A stretch of DNA of 64,000 nt from Streptomycetaceae bacterium (GTDB lineage Bacteria > Actinomycetota > Actinomycetes > Nanopelagicales > Nanopelagicaceae): contig JAIXTW010000003.1 of NCBI GenBank assembly GCA_027483765.1, forward strand, positions 124,001 through 188,000, read 5' to 3'. The position numbers and the translations under genes are program-made. This document shows positions 1 through 8,556 of the stretch, piece after piece (position 1 is the first letter of the stretch; every line of letters begins with the position of its first letter). The notes beneath the pieces were generated by a model, which saw nothing but the letters and a program-made list of their open reading frames with translations, was not told the origin of the DNA and did not search any database.

Positions 1-84
1 TGCTCCACTGGAATCTCCCGATACCGTTTTTCGAAAAGAGTCCGCGGCTCGATTTCCGCCTAGAAGCCCGACAATCTTGTGCAC
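1..84 (-). CDS. possible 5' part of an unrecognised gene, cut by window edge
   Basis: An open frame runs from a GTG at base 84 on the minus strand to the left edge (28 codons, no stop), beginning MHKIVGLLGGNRAADSF. A sequence resembling a -10 box (TAAACT) lies a few bases upstream of the GTG, which would suit leaderless transcription. It follows the hydrolase gene in the same direction with a 25-base gap. I do not recognise the protein. The fragment is too short to exclude chance, and the plus-strand frames here all stop by about base 110. Confidence 0.3.
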   Translation of the reverse strand, partial: MHKIVGLLGGNRAADSFRKTVSGDSSGA

Positions 85-109
85 GTGTCTAGTTTAACGC
101 AGCAGTCGT

Positions 110-874
110 TTAATGCGATTCGATGAAAATCTGAGAATTCTTGTAGATAATCTCTGCGTCATAATCTAGCGGCGCAACATGATAACTATTGACCAATTCG
201 ATTCTACTCTTCTCTTTCGAGCCAATCTCTCGAAGAATAATTTCAGTGTTAGAGACCGGCAATGTGTGGTCTTCCGCGCTATGAAATAACTGGACCGGCA
301 ATGTGACGCGCGGGAGCTCGCTCCGAGTTTTGCTGCACATCTTAAGCAGTTGATAAACACCCACGATTGGATTCGCGTCGTAACCTAGTTCTGTTACCCC
401 TGGTCGCTTAATGTCATCGCCAATAGAGCTCCGATATTTCATGAAACGACTCACGACCCACGCTAATTGTGGAGGGACAAATCTCAGATGGATCATTGGG
501 TTGACCAAAATTAGGCCTGCCAACTCATTGGAATATCGAGCGGCAACATTTAAAGAAGTTGTTCCACCCATAGAAAAACCGATGAGAAAAACTTTCTCGC
601 AGGTTCGCAGCAAGGACTGCAAATCACTCTCAACCTTAGCTGGCCATTCTTGCCACTTCACCTCATTCAAATCTTTAGGTGAAGTTCCATGTCCGGGCAG
701 CAATGGAACTTTGACGGTATATCCGTGGCTATTTAAGTACTCCGCCCAAGGACGCATCGCAGCCGGAGAGCCAGTAAATCCATGTACCAAGAGCACGCCG
801 ATCTTTGAATTCGCCCCGTGACCGTCGGCGCTCCAATCTCTCAATAAATCGGCTGATGAATCGTGGCTCTTCAT
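110..874 (-). CDS. alpha/beta hydrolase (monoacylglycerol lipase / Est30-like carboxylesterase)
   Basis: A 254-residue serine hydrolase of the alpha/beta fold. The oxyanion-hole motif HGFTG is at residues 31-35. The nucleophile elbow GFSMG has Ser101, with the acid in SAEDHTLP (Asp202) and the base in SYHVAPLDYD (His232). This spacing and the SYHVAPLDYD motif are typical of Est30-type carboxylesterases and bacterial monoacylglycerol lipases, which hydrolyse short esters or monoacylglycerols in the cytosol. No signal peptide is visible. It is divergent from the exonuclease gene, so the two probably have promoters in the short space between them. The family is secure; the substrate is not. Confidence 0.88.
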   Translation of the reverse strand: MKSHDSSADLLRDWSADGHGANSKIGVLLVHGFTGSPAAMRPWAEYLNSHGYTVKVPLLPGHGTSPKDLNEVKWQEWPAKVESDLQSLLRTCEKVFLIGFSMGGTTSLNVAARYSNELAGLILVNPMIHLRFVPPQLAWVVSRFMKYRSSIGDDIKRPGVTELGYDANPIVGVYQLLKMCSKTRSELPRVTLPVQLFHSAEDHTLPVSNTEIILREIGSKEKSRIELVNSYHVAPLDYDAEIIYKNSQIFIESH

Positions 875-931
875 ATCGAAAATGGTAAGGCTTAAGTATT
901 GTCAGAGCCATCATCTAGAGTTCGTTGCGTG

Positions 932-1579
932 ATGGATAATTCTTGGCAAACAACTTTGCAGGATTTAGGGCGTTTGCTAGTTGATACAACCTTTGTCGTC
1001 ATTGATTTGGAAACTACTGGAGGAGCGCCCCATATCGGTGCGGCAATTACTGAAATTGGCGCGGTGAAAGTTAAGGGAGGTAAAACTCTTGGTGAATTTG
1101 AAACTTTTGTAAATCCAGGACACCCCATTCCTACATATATTTCTGAGTTAACCTCAATTACTGACGAGATGGTTAGCGCCGCTCCTTCAATTGCATCGCT
1201 ACTTCCAGAGCTTTTCGAATTCTTGGGAGATCATCAGGAGACAGTGCTGGTTGCACAGAATGCTCCCTTTGATCTCTCATTTTTAAAGCATTACTCCCGT
1301 GAGCACAATTTTGCCTGGCCACAATTTTCGATCCTTGATACCGCAATCATTGCCCGCAAAGTGCTAACTCGAGATGAAGTACCCAACTGTAGATTGGGTA
1401 CTTTGGCTCAATTCTTTGGCACAACGACAACCCCAAATCACAGGGCGCTAGATGACGCTCGAGCTACCGTCGATGTATTGCATGGTTTGATTGAAAGACT
1501 TGGAACCTTCGATGTTTACACACTCGAAGAACTGCAGAATTTTGGCAAGCGAACTAAGAAGCCGAAATCTCCTGCGTAA
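932..1579 (+). CDS. DEDDh 3'-5' exonuclease, DNA polymerase III epsilon-like
   Basis: A 215-residue exonuclease of the DnaQ fold. Exo I is FVVIDLETTGG near the N-terminus (catalytic Asp and Glu), Exo II is QNAPFDLSFL, and Exo III epsilon is NHRALDDARATVDVL with the HxAxxD arrangement, so all DEDDh residues are present. I start at the ATG at 932 because MDNSWQ-type starts fit actinobacterial relatives. A TTG at 899 has an AAGG eight bases upstream and would add 11 residues; TATTGT there could instead be a -10 box. Its mycobacterial counterpart also lies beside trpD. It ends 26 bases inside the convergent trpD. It may proofread or repair DNA, or act on RNA. Confidence 0.88.
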   Translation: MDNSWQTTLQDLGRLLVDTTFVVIDLETTGGAPHIGAAITEIGAVKVKGGKTLGEFETFVNPGHPIPTYISELTSITDEMVSAAPSIASLLPELFEFLGDHQETVLVAQNAPFDLSFLKHYSREHNFAWPQFSILDTAIIARKVLTRDEVPNCRLGTLAQFFGTTTTPNHRALDDARATVDVLHGLIERLGTFDVYTLEELQNFGKRTKKPKSPA

Positions 1580-2606
1580 GCGCCGCCCACTTATGAAGTA
1601 GATCCAAGGCTGCTCCCGAATCAACTGCTTGGCTAGCTCGGGCTAATCCGCTAGTAATCCGATTCTTAAGATCGATATCTAGATCGCCCTCAAATGCAGC
1701 TATTGCCGCGGCGGCGTTGAGCAAGACTGCATCCCGTGGCGCCCCACGCTCTCCAGCAAGTATTGCCAAACTAATTCGCGCATTCTCTGTCGCATCTCCC
1801 CCAACTATTGCTGAGAGCGGTGCGTTCTGCAGTGAGAAATCTTTAGCATCGATTCGATCGCTAGAAATTTCACCATTGCCAATGGAGAGCACAGACGTTG
1901 TCGTTGCCAACGTGATCTCATCTAAACCATCGTCGCCTCTAAAGACGAAGCCATCACACCCTTTGCCCGCAAGCACCTGAGCCATCACCAGGTGCATTCG
2001 CTCATTAGCTACTCCAATGGCGGCAGCCTTAGGTTTGGCTGGGTTTGATAATGGGCCGAGAATATTGAAAATTGTGGCAACGCCAAGTTCTTTTCGAGCA
2101 GGCGCCGCGAAACGCATGGAAGGATGAAAAACTGGCGCGAAGCAGAATCCGATACCAAGTTCGCGCACAGTGCGTTCAACTCCTGCACCATTTAAACCAG
2201 GGAAAACACCTAACGCTTCGAGAAAATCTGATGCTCCTGATTTGGATGACACCGCTCTGCTGCCATGCTTTACAACACGAGCACCGGCTGCGGCGGCAAT
2301 GATTGCTGCTGTTGTTGAAATATTTATCGTATTTGCGCCATCTCCACCAGTGCCGACAGTATCTACAGCGCGCTCTGTAATGCTTATTGGTGCACTGTGT
2401 TCGTACATTTCAGCCACGAGTGCGGCAACTTCTTCAGTAGTCTCGCCCTTCTCTTTCAGGGCTAGCAGAAACTCTTTGATACCTTCAGTATTTGCAGACC
2501 CAGATAAAATGTCGCGCATGACTTTTTGAATCTCGGCAGGTTCAAGGTCAAGCCCTGATTTCATTTTCTGGATGTAGGCGCTCCACCGAGCGGAATCTTC
2601 GGCCAT
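1554..2606 (-). CDS. trpD: anthranilate phosphoribosyltransferase
   Basis: A 350-residue TrpD, the usual family length, joining anthranilate to PRPP in the second step of tryptophan synthesis. The PRPP and anthranilate motifs are all present: DTVGTGGDG, NISTT, and KHGSRAVSSKSGASD, in the expected order after the helical N-terminal domain. No other trp gene is in the window, so trpD is isolated from the rest of the pathway, as in mycobacteria where it also sits beside ctaE. Its 3' end overlaps the convergent exonuclease gene by 26 bases. Confidence 0.97.
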   Translation of the reverse strand: MAEDSARWSAYIQKMKSGLDLEPAEIQKVMRDILSGSANTEGIKEFLLALKEKGETTEEVAALVAEMYEHSAPISITERAVDTVGTGGDGANTINISTTAAIIAAAAGARVVKHGSRAVSSKSGASDFLEALGVFPGLNGAGVERTVRELGIGFCFAPVFHPSMRFAAPARKELGVATIFNILGPLSNPAKPKAAAIGVANERMHLVMAQVLAGKGCDGFVFRGDDGLDEITLATTTSVLSIGNGEISSDRIDAKDFSLQNAPLSAIVGGDATENARISLAILAGERGAPRDAVLLNAAAAIAAFEGDLDIDLKNRITSGLARASQAVDSGAALDLLHKWAALTQEISAS

Positions 2607-2624
2607 CGCCTTAGCTCTCGTCCT

Positions 2625-3077
2625 TTACAGAGTTGAAAGTGAAGTAGTACGAGCGCGCAGAAGTTCGGCGACTGTATGAGCAAGCGTGAAAGGGTCGATT
2701 GGGTGCAGCACATTCGCCTCTGCCCGCGACCAAGCTGCTAGCCAGGCATCGGCTTTACGACCAGTCATCACTAACACTGGCGGGCAATTGAAAACTTCAT
2801 CTTTAAGTTGTCGAGCAATTCCCAAGCCGCCTTCGGGCACTGATTCACCATCGAGGATGAATAGGTCGATGGGCGAATCTGTTCCAGGTTTCTTGGAATC
2901 GACAAAGAGTCGAAGAGCGGCGCCGGTAGCAAACTCATGAATCTCGTGCTCTGCCATATCCGCCGAAACTCTCGATCCCAGGGCGCCGATAACGGCCTGC
3001 CTTACAGAGGAATCATCCGAATAAAGGACTATCGAGTATTTACGAATCTTCGCCCCAGCTGCCTCAGACATAGGCAA
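2625..3077 (-). CDS. receiver-like protein lacking the conserved lysine (Rv3143-type)
   Basis: A 150-residue single-domain protein with a response-regulator receiver fold and no output domain. The acidic pair Asp21-Asp22, the phosphoacceptor position Asp76 (in LFILDGES) and the conserved Thr105 (VMTGR) are present. The usual Lys-Pro near the end is His125-Pro (VLHPIDP). From memory the mycobacterial protein Rv3143 shares the LDGE and HPxDP motifs, so this is a conserved family rather than a decayed gene. It lies 18 bases upstream of trpD on the same strand and is divergent from ctaE. No partner histidine kinase is adjacent. A second start (Met3, base 3071) is possible. Confidence 0.8.
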   Translation of the reverse strand: MPMSEAAGAKIRKYSIVLYSDDSSVRQAVIGALGSRVSADMAEHEIHEFATGAALRLFVDSKKPGTDSPIDLFILDGESVPEGGLGIARQLKDEVFNCPPVLVMTGRKADAWLAAWSRAEANVLHPIDPFTLAHTVAELLRARTTSLSTL

Positions 3078-3131
3078 AGTCTATTCTGGAATTTGCCGCT
3101 GTCGACTCCCATTTATTGGTGACCCTTTTCA

Positions 3132-3154
3132 CCCAATTGGAAGGCAAAATTGGG
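3132..3154. promoter_or_regulatory. inverted repeat in the divergent receiver/ctaE region
   Basis: Perfect 7-base arms CCCAATT (3132-3138) and AATTGGG (3148-3154) flank a 9-base spacer. They lie between the divergent starts of the receiver-like gene (3077) and ctaE (3202). No T-run follows on either strand, so it does not look like a terminator. It could be a regulator site for the respiratory genes. An AT-rich stretch resembling a -10 box (TAAATA near 3170) lies between it and ctaE. This is a candidate only. Confidence 0.35.
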
Positions 3155-3201
3155 CCATATCACCGCTCTTAAATAGGTCAGTACCCAGCTTTTCGGGAAT
3201 A

Positions 3202-3840
3202 ATGGGCCTTATGTCCACGACCAATGTGAGTTCACACCACAAGATAACCCGTCCGAATCTGGTCGCTGTTGGAACCATTGTCTGGCTATCAAGTGAGCTC
3301 ATGTTCTTCGCTGCACTCTTTGCAATGTACTTCACCACTCGCGCAGTGCAGGGGCCAGAGGTGTGGGGTGAATCGACTGAAGTTTTAAACATTCCCTTTG
3401 CTGCATTTAACACAACTATTTTGGTTCTCTCATCAGTGACATGTCAGTTCGGCGTATTTGCCGCAGAGCGTTTCCAGGCTCGACGCACTGGATCAATCTT
3501 TAAGTTCTCTACCTGGGGAATGCGTGAATGGTTTTCGCTCACCTTCCTGATGGGCGGATTCTTTATCGCAGGTCAAGTGTACGAATATGCTCATTTAGTT
3601 CTCGAAGGTCTATCACTTTCTACCAATGCATACAGTTCGGTCTTCTACATTACAACTGGTTTCCACGGACTTCACGTCACGGGCGGCCTCATCGCATTTC
3701 TCATTGTGTTAGTCCGCGTTGCTAAAGCGAGACGCTTTACTCAAGGTCAGGCGACAACAGCGATCGTTGTCTCTTACTACTGGCACTTTGTGGACGTTGT
3801 CTGGATTGCTCTCTTCGCCTCTATCTATCTCATTAAATAA
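3202..3840 (+). CDS. ctaE: cytochrome c oxidase subunit III
   Basis: A 212-residue integral membrane protein of the aa3 oxidase with five or more hydrophobic segments. It carries the family signatures [20 protein letters not shown] near the N-terminus, FHGLHVTGG in the middle, and [14 protein letters not shown] at the C-terminus. Subunit III stabilises the proton-pumping core. The first gene of the ctaE-qcrC-qcrA-qcrB cluster, in the order found in mycobacteria and streptomycetes. The ATG at 3202 has a GGGA five bases upstream; a second in-frame ATG at 3211 would also fit. Confidence 0.96.
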   Translation: MGLMSTTNVSSHHKITRPNLVAVGTIVWLSSELMFFAALFAMYFTTRAVQGPEVWGESTEVLNIPFAAFNTTILVLSSVTCQFGVFAAERFQARRTGSIFKFSTWGMREWFSLTFLMGGFFIAGQVYEYAHLVLEGLSLSTNAYSSVFYITTGFHGLHVTGGLIAFLIVLVRVAKARRFTQGQATTAIVVSYYWHFVDVVWIALFASIYLIK

Positions 3841-3869
3841 TTATCGGATTTGAAAACGAAAGGAATACA

Positions 3870-4661
3870 GTGAAGCAACTCTCGCGCTTACGTAGACATC
3901 GTGCAGCAGGTCCAATTCTGCTGATATTTGCGCTCTTCACCATCGGTACTACCTTCCAAGTTGCTAGCGCTGTTGATCAAGAAGAAACTTCAATCGCTGC
4001 TCGCTCTGCTGCAATAGATGAGGGCCGAGAGATATTTCTCAAGGGTTGCTCCTCTTGTCACGGGCTAAATGCTGAAGGTGGCGAAATCGCGCCATCTCTT
4101 ATCGGTGTAGGAGCTGCATCTGTAGATTTCCAGGTAGCAACCGGTCGTATGCCAATGGCAGATATGAGCCAGCAAGCGATGCGTAAAGCACCTGTATATA
4201 GCGCGGAAGAGGTCAATGCACTTGCTATGTATGTTGCCTCTCTCGCTCCTGGGCCAAAAGTTCCTACCGAAGAGATGTTGAATTATGAACGCGATGGATC
4301 AGTTGCCGAAGGTGGCGAACTATTTAGAACTAACTGCGCCATGTGCCACAACTTTGCTGCTCAAGGTGGTGCGCTCACGCAAGGAAAGTACGCGCCTACT
4401 TTGATGGGGGTTGAACCGCGTCATATTTATGAAGCGATGATCACAGGTCCGCAGGCAATGCCGGTCTTCAGTGATAAAACAATTACACCTGAGGAAAAGT
4501 TATCAATCATTAAGTGGATTAAGTCGGTCGAAGCTGAACCTCAGTTGGGTGGAGCGGCGCTCGGTCGAGTTGGCCCAGTCACCGAGGGCTTGCTTGTATG
4601 GACACTAGGAATCGGACTGCTCATCGGTGTTGCAGTCTGGCTAGCGATGAAGGCGAAGTAA
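3870..4661 (+). CDS. qcrC: diheme cytochrome c subunit of the bc1 complex
   Basis: A 263-residue protein with two heme c sites, CSSCH (Cys60 to His64) and CAMCH (Cys156 to His160). These define the actinobacterial QcrC, which replaces cytochrome c1 and passes electrons directly to the aa3 oxidase. An N-terminal signal anchor (about residues 14-34) and a C-terminal membrane helix (about 237-258) place both heme domains outside the membrane. It follows ctaE by 29 bases with GAAAGGA as ribosome-binding site, and qcrA begins four bases after its stop. Confidence 0.97.
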   Translation: MKQLSRLRRHRAAGPILLIFALFTIGTTFQVASAVDQEETSIAARSAAIDEGREIFLKGCSSCHGLNAEGGEIAPSLIGVGAASVDFQVATGRMPMADMSQQAMRKAPVYSAEEVNALAMYVASLAPGPKVPTEEMLNYERDGSVAEGGELFRTNCAMCHNFAAQGGALTQGKYAPTLMGVEPRHIYEAMITGPQAMPVFSDKTITPEEKLSIIKWIKSVEAEPQLGGAALGRVGPVTEGLLVWTLGIGLLIGVAVWLAMKAK

Positions 4662-4665
4662 TCTG

Positions 4666-5658
4666 ATGTCTAACGAGATAGAGCTCATTAAAGATCCTGG
4701 TCTACCTGCCCATGTGCATCGTCGCGCAGATACAGATCCTAAGGCGGCAGCGCGTGCTGAACGTCAAGTCGCAATATTGTTCATGCTCTCCGCACTCGGA
4801 ACTCTGCTCTTAATCGTTTCGTATCTATTTATTCCTGAAGATATCTTCTTCTTCATTCCAGTGATGGGAAATACCAACGCCCATCAACTTGGACTTGGAA
4901 TGGGAATGGCGATCGCACTCTTTTGCATAGGTGCCGGCCTTATTCACTGGGCTAAAACTTTGATGCCCGATGAAGAAGTGATTGCCCAACGCCACGAATT
5001 TAAATCTGACGATGAAGATCGCAAAGATTTCGTAAAGACTGTTAAGGAAGGAGCCGCTTCGGCAGGGTTGGGTCGCAGACCTCTAATTAAGCGAACCCTC
5101 GGTGCAGCTCTTGGGCTCTCTGCTATCTCCCCCGTATTGCTTCTCGGAGACCTAGGCCCACTACCTGGAAACCAACTCAAGACAACAACATGGAAGAAGG
5201 GCACTCGCCTCGTAACTGATCCCGGCGATCGTCCATTGCGTCCATCCGATCTTGAAGTGGGCGCTGTCGCGCAGACCTTGCCTGAGATAGCACCTGGCGA
5301 GCATCGATCTTTGAATGACATCGCTAAAGATGCCGTGCTTCTTATTCGACTACGTCCGGAAGAGTTCAATCTCGATGCCGAACGTCTTTCATGGACGCAT
5401 GAAGGAATCATCGCCTTCTCAAAGATCTGTTCTCACATGGGTTGCGCGGTAGCGCTCTATGAGCAGACAACGAAGCATTTGCTCTGTCCATGTCATCAAT
5501 CAACATTCGATGTTACTCGTGCAGCAAAGGTTATCTTCGGGCCAGCAGCTCGCCCACTGCCACAGTTGGCAATTACAGTTGACGCCGAGGGATACCTCGT
5601 CGCACAAGCACCGTTTAATGAACCAGTCGGACCTAGTTTTTGGGAGCGTTCAGCATGA
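4666..5658 (+). CDS. qcrA: Rieske iron-sulfur subunit of the bc1 complex
   Basis: A 330-residue Rieske protein of the actinobacterial type, with three N-terminal hydrophobic segments instead of one. The [2Fe-2S] cluster motifs are CSHMGC (Cys255, His257) and CPCH (Cys274, His277). Cys260 and Cys276 would form the structural disulfide. It moves electrons from menaquinol to QcrC. Its TGA overlaps the qcrB ATG (ATGA), showing translational coupling in the qcr operon. Confidence 0.97.
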   Translation: MSNEIELIKDPGLPAHVHRRADTDPKAAARAERQVAILFMLSALGTLLLIVSYLFIPEDIFFFIPVMGNTNAHQLGLGMGMAIALFCIGAGLIHWAKTLMPDEEVIAQRHEFKSDDEDRKDFVKTVKEGAASAGLGRRPLIKRTLGAALGLSAISPVLLLGDLGPLPGNQLKTTTWKKGTRLVTDPGDRPLRPSDLEVGAVAQTLPEIAPGEHRSLNDIAKDAVLLIRLRPEEFNLDAERLSWTHEGIIAFSKICSHMGCAVALYEQTTKHLLCPCHQSTFDVTRAAKVIFGPAARPLPQLAITVDAEGYLVAQAPFNEPVGPSFWERSA

Positions 5659-7244
5659 CAGCACGCGAAAGAATCGCCGGTAACGTCGCAGGATATGTCG
5701 ATGATCGAACAGGTGCAGCCAAATGGATGAAGAAGAACCTCACCAAGGTCTTCCCTGATCACTGGTCGTTCTTACTTGGCGAAATCTGCCTTTACTCATT
5801 CGTCATTCTTCTTCTCTCAGGTACTTTCCTCACCTTCTGGTTCGATCCATCAATGCGTGAAGTTATCTATGAAGGTTCATACGAACCACTGCAAGGCTTA
5901 GAAATGTCAGCGGCCTACGCGTCTACACTCGATATTTCATTTGAAGTTCGCGGTGGATTGCTCATGCGTCAGATTCACCACTGGGCCGCGCTTATATTCA
6001 TGGTGGGCATCGTTGTGCACTTGATGCGCGTCTATTTCACAGGTGCGTTCCGTAAGCCACGTGAATTCAACTGGATCATCGGTGTCGGACTTCTTACTCT
6101 TGGAATCGTCGAAGGCTTCTTGGGTTACTCACTTCCTGATGACCTACTTTCAGGAACAGGTATCCGAATAGCGGAAGCGATTATTCAAGCGCTACCGGTA
6201 GTCGGTTCATACCTTGCCTTCTTTGCATTTGGCGGTGCATTCCCAGGCGTAGCTTTCATTCCACGCATCTATACCGTGCACGTCTTACTTCTTCCAGGAA
6301 TTTTCCTCGCCCTCATTACCGTTCACTTAATGCTTGTCTGGTACCAGAAGCACACTCAATTCCCAGGTCCAGGCCGCACCGAAAAGAACGTTGTTGGCTA
6401 CCCACTTATGCCTGTCTATATGGCTAAAGCTGGTGGATTCTTCTTTATCGTCTTCGGTGTAACGGCATTCCTCGGCGCCGTCGCATCCATTAATCCGATT
6501 TGGTTATATGGGCCGTACACACCTGGACAAGTTTCAGCCGGTTCGCAGCCCGATTGGTATATGGGTTGGCTCGACGGACTAGTTCGTATGGCTCCCCCAC
6601 TTGAGACAGTGACATTTGGCTACACGATTTCATGGAACATTTTGATTCCGGGGTTGATCTTGCCTGGAATTATGTTTACTGGGTTAGCGCTCTACCCATT
6701 TATCGAGAGCTGGGCAACTGGAGATAAGCGCGAGCACCATCTCCTTGATCGCCCACGCAATGCACCAACTCGTACCGCAATCGGAGCTATGGCGCTGACC
6801 TTCACACTCGTATCACTTATTAACGGTGGTAACGACATCATTGCGACAACCTTTGATCTCACCATTAATCAGATGATGTGGTTCTCTCGTATTGCAATCA
6901 TTGTTCTGCCACCACTTGCGTACGTAATTACTAAGCGTCTCTGCCTCTCACTTCAAAGAGCTGACCGTGACTTGGTGCTTCATGGACGCGAAACAGGTCG
7001 CTTGGTACGTATGCCTAATGGTGAATTCACCGAGATTCATGAGCCAATCTCACCTGAAAAGGCCTGGCTCTTGACCTCACATGAACAACTTGCTCCGCTA
7101 GAACTTCCTGAATACGACGGTGCCGGTGTCCGTAGACCAGCAGCAATCAAGAACAAGATTCGCAATCGGATATCTCGTTCAATGGCTACTGCGGTACCTA
7201 AGGCAACAGAGACCGAACGTAAAGAGCTAGAGGGTCACCACTAG
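5655..7244 (+). CDS. qcrB: cytochrome b subunit of the bc1 complex
   Basis: A 529-residue multispan membrane protein that oxidises menaquinol. Histidine-bearing helices HHWAALIFMVGIVVH and HVLLLPGIFLALITVH supply the two b-heme ligand pairs. The actinobacterial C-terminal extension after the last helices (about residues 440-529) is hydrophilic. The start is the ATG at 5655, overlapping the qcrA stop. It ends the plus-strand operon; the next gene, convergent, ends ten bases away. Confidence 0.97.
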   Translation: MTARERIAGNVAGYVDDRTGAAKWMKKNLTKVFPDHWSFLLGEICLYSFVILLLSGTFLTFWFDPSMREVIYEGSYEPLQGLEMSAAYASTLDISFEVRGGLLMRQIHHWAALIFMVGIVVHLMRVYFTGAFRKPREFNWIIGVGLLTLGIVEGFLGYSLPDDLLSGTGIRIAEAIIQALPVVGSYLAFFAFGGAFPGVAFIPRIYTVHVLLLPGIFLALITVHLMLVWYQKHTQFPGPGRTEKNVVGYPLMPVYMAKAGGFFFIVFGVTAFLGAVASINPIWLYGPYTPGQVSAGSQPDWYMGWLDGLVRMAPPLETVTFGYTISWNILIPGLILPGIMFTGLALYPFIESWATGDKREHHLLDRPRNAPTRTAIGAMALTFTLVSLINGGNDIIATTFDLTINQMMWFSRIAIIVLPPLAYVITKRLCLSLQRADRDLVLHGRETGRLVRMPNGEFTEIHEPISPEKAWLLTSHEQLAPLELPEYDGAGVRRPAAIKNKIRNRISRSMATAVPKATETERKELEGHH

Positions 7245-7254
7245 TCACGAGAAG

Positions 7255-8118
7255 TTAGTTTTGCAGTACTAAAGCAACGCCCAGCGTGGTCATAGCGATT
7301 CCTATGAACCCCTGGGCGTTGATCTTTTCACCGAAAAGAATGTAGGTCTCAAGCACTGCAATAGGTGGAACCAAGTAGAAGAGGGAAGAAACCTTCGCCG
7401 CCGTTCCGCGATTGAGCAGCCAGAAGAAAAGTAGAAGTGCCGCAATTGATGTCACACCGACCGCCCACAGCATGGCGAAGAAGCCACTCTTGGTTAGGTG
7501 AAAGTCGGTGGCACCCATGATGAAGGAGACGATCAGTAATACCACTCCAGAAATTGCAAACTGGTAGGTAGTTCCAATAAGAAGCGGAACTGAGCGACCA
7601 ATCTTTTTCTGGAGCAACGTTCCAACCGTGCTACCAAGCAGGGCTAGCGTTAAGAGCGTAAGCGAAGTTACGCTAAATCCCGATGTGCCAGACATCTTCG
7701 GCAGGATTACAAAAACCACTCCAATGAAACCGAGTACTAGTCCAACTTGCTGTTTTCGCGAGAGCGGTTCACTCAAAAGTTGGACTGCTACAACGGAGAC
7801 CAAGACCGGCTGCATACTTGTGATAACCGATGAGAGCCCAGCAGGTGCACCCAAGCCAATCGCGTACCAAACTCCTGCCAAATACATGGCATGCAGGCAT
7901 ACCCCGATCAGCAATGAGGCTAGGAAATCAGAGCGAGATATCTTGATAGGCGCCCGCATAACAAGAGCAATAGCGAAGAGAATGAGTGCGGCGGCAATCA
8001 ATCTGATTGCTAGGAAATAGATCGGATCACCGGATGAAAATGCATACTTTGCTACAACGAATCCTGAACTCCAAATAAGAACGAAGATCCAGGGCGCGAG
8101 AGCCACTAGCCGTCGCAT
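7255..8118 (-). CDS. EamA-family (DMT) transporter
   Basis: A 287-residue protein with about ten hydrophobic helices in two homologous halves, typical of the drug/metabolite transporter superfamily. The N-terminal half starts with WIFVLIWSSGFVVAKYAFSS, and the GGYVLLS-like end of repeat two is replaced by FIGIAMTTLGVALVLQN. The substrate cannot be read from the sequence; relatives export amino acids or metabolites. It sits between qcrB and ctaF, splitting the respiratory cluster, where mycobacteria have other genes. It is likely read separately from the ctaC-ctaD-ctaF operon, which ends 32 bases upstream of it. Confidence 0.85.
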   Translation of the reverse strand: MRRLVALAPWIFVLIWSSGFVVAKYAFSSGDPIYFLAIRLIAAALILFAIALVMRAPIKISRSDFLASLLIGVCLHAMYLAGVWYAIGLGAPAGLSSVITSMQPVLVSVVAVQLLSEPLSRKQQVGLVLGFIGVVFVILPKMSGTSGFSVTSLTLLTLALLGSTVGTLLQKKIGRSVPLLIGTTYQFAISGVVLLIVSFIMGATDFHLTKSGFFAMLWAVGVTSIAALLLFFWLLNRGTAAKVSSLFYLVPPIAVLETYILFGEKINAQGFIGIAMTTLGVALVLQN

Positions 8119-8149
8119 TGTGACCTAAGACGTAATTCTTGAAACGATC

Positions 8150-8554
8150 TTAGTGAGAACTATTCGAGAGCGGCTTTTCGTACTCGGTAACCATCCCGAT
8201 GATGCTGATAATCAGTGCACCCAGTGCAATCAAGACCATCCACCAACCGATAATCAGTCCAAGGCCCATTGCAGTTGCACTAAGCGCTACCGGAAGTGGC
8301 CACCATGAATGTGGGCTGTAGAAGCCAAGCTCCCCAGCATCATCTGCAATCTCAGCTTCGAGATTATCTGAAGGAATCGCGACGCCAATTCGCTTCTGGG
8401 TAAACCATACGTAGAAGCCCACCATTCCGGCCAGACAAGCTGACAGTGTCATTCCAGTAATCCCCACTGCTTCGCCACCGACGAAGTAGTAAACCACTGC
8501 CATAATCACATAGAAAACTGAGAGCCCGGAGAAGAGTTTCCAATTTGCATTCAT
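8150..8554 (-). CDS. ctaF: cytochrome c oxidase subunit IV, actinobacterial type
   Basis: A 134-residue membrane protein with four hydrophobic segments. It has the length and arrangement of actinobacterial CtaF, a small accessory subunit of the aa3 oxidase unrelated to proteobacterial subunit IV. The SPHSWWPLPVALSA segment is characteristic. It starts two bases after the ctaD stop and is the last gene of the ctaC-ctaD-ctaF operon. The call relies on both context and sequence. Confidence 0.93.
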   Translation of the reverse strand: MNANWKLFSGLSVFYVIMAVVYYFVGGEAVGITGMTLSACLAGMVGFYVWFTQKRIGVAIPSDNLEAEIADDAGELGFYSPHSWWPLPVALSATAMGLGLIIGWWMVLIALGALIISIIGMVTEYEKPLSNSSH

Positions 8555-8556
8555 GC

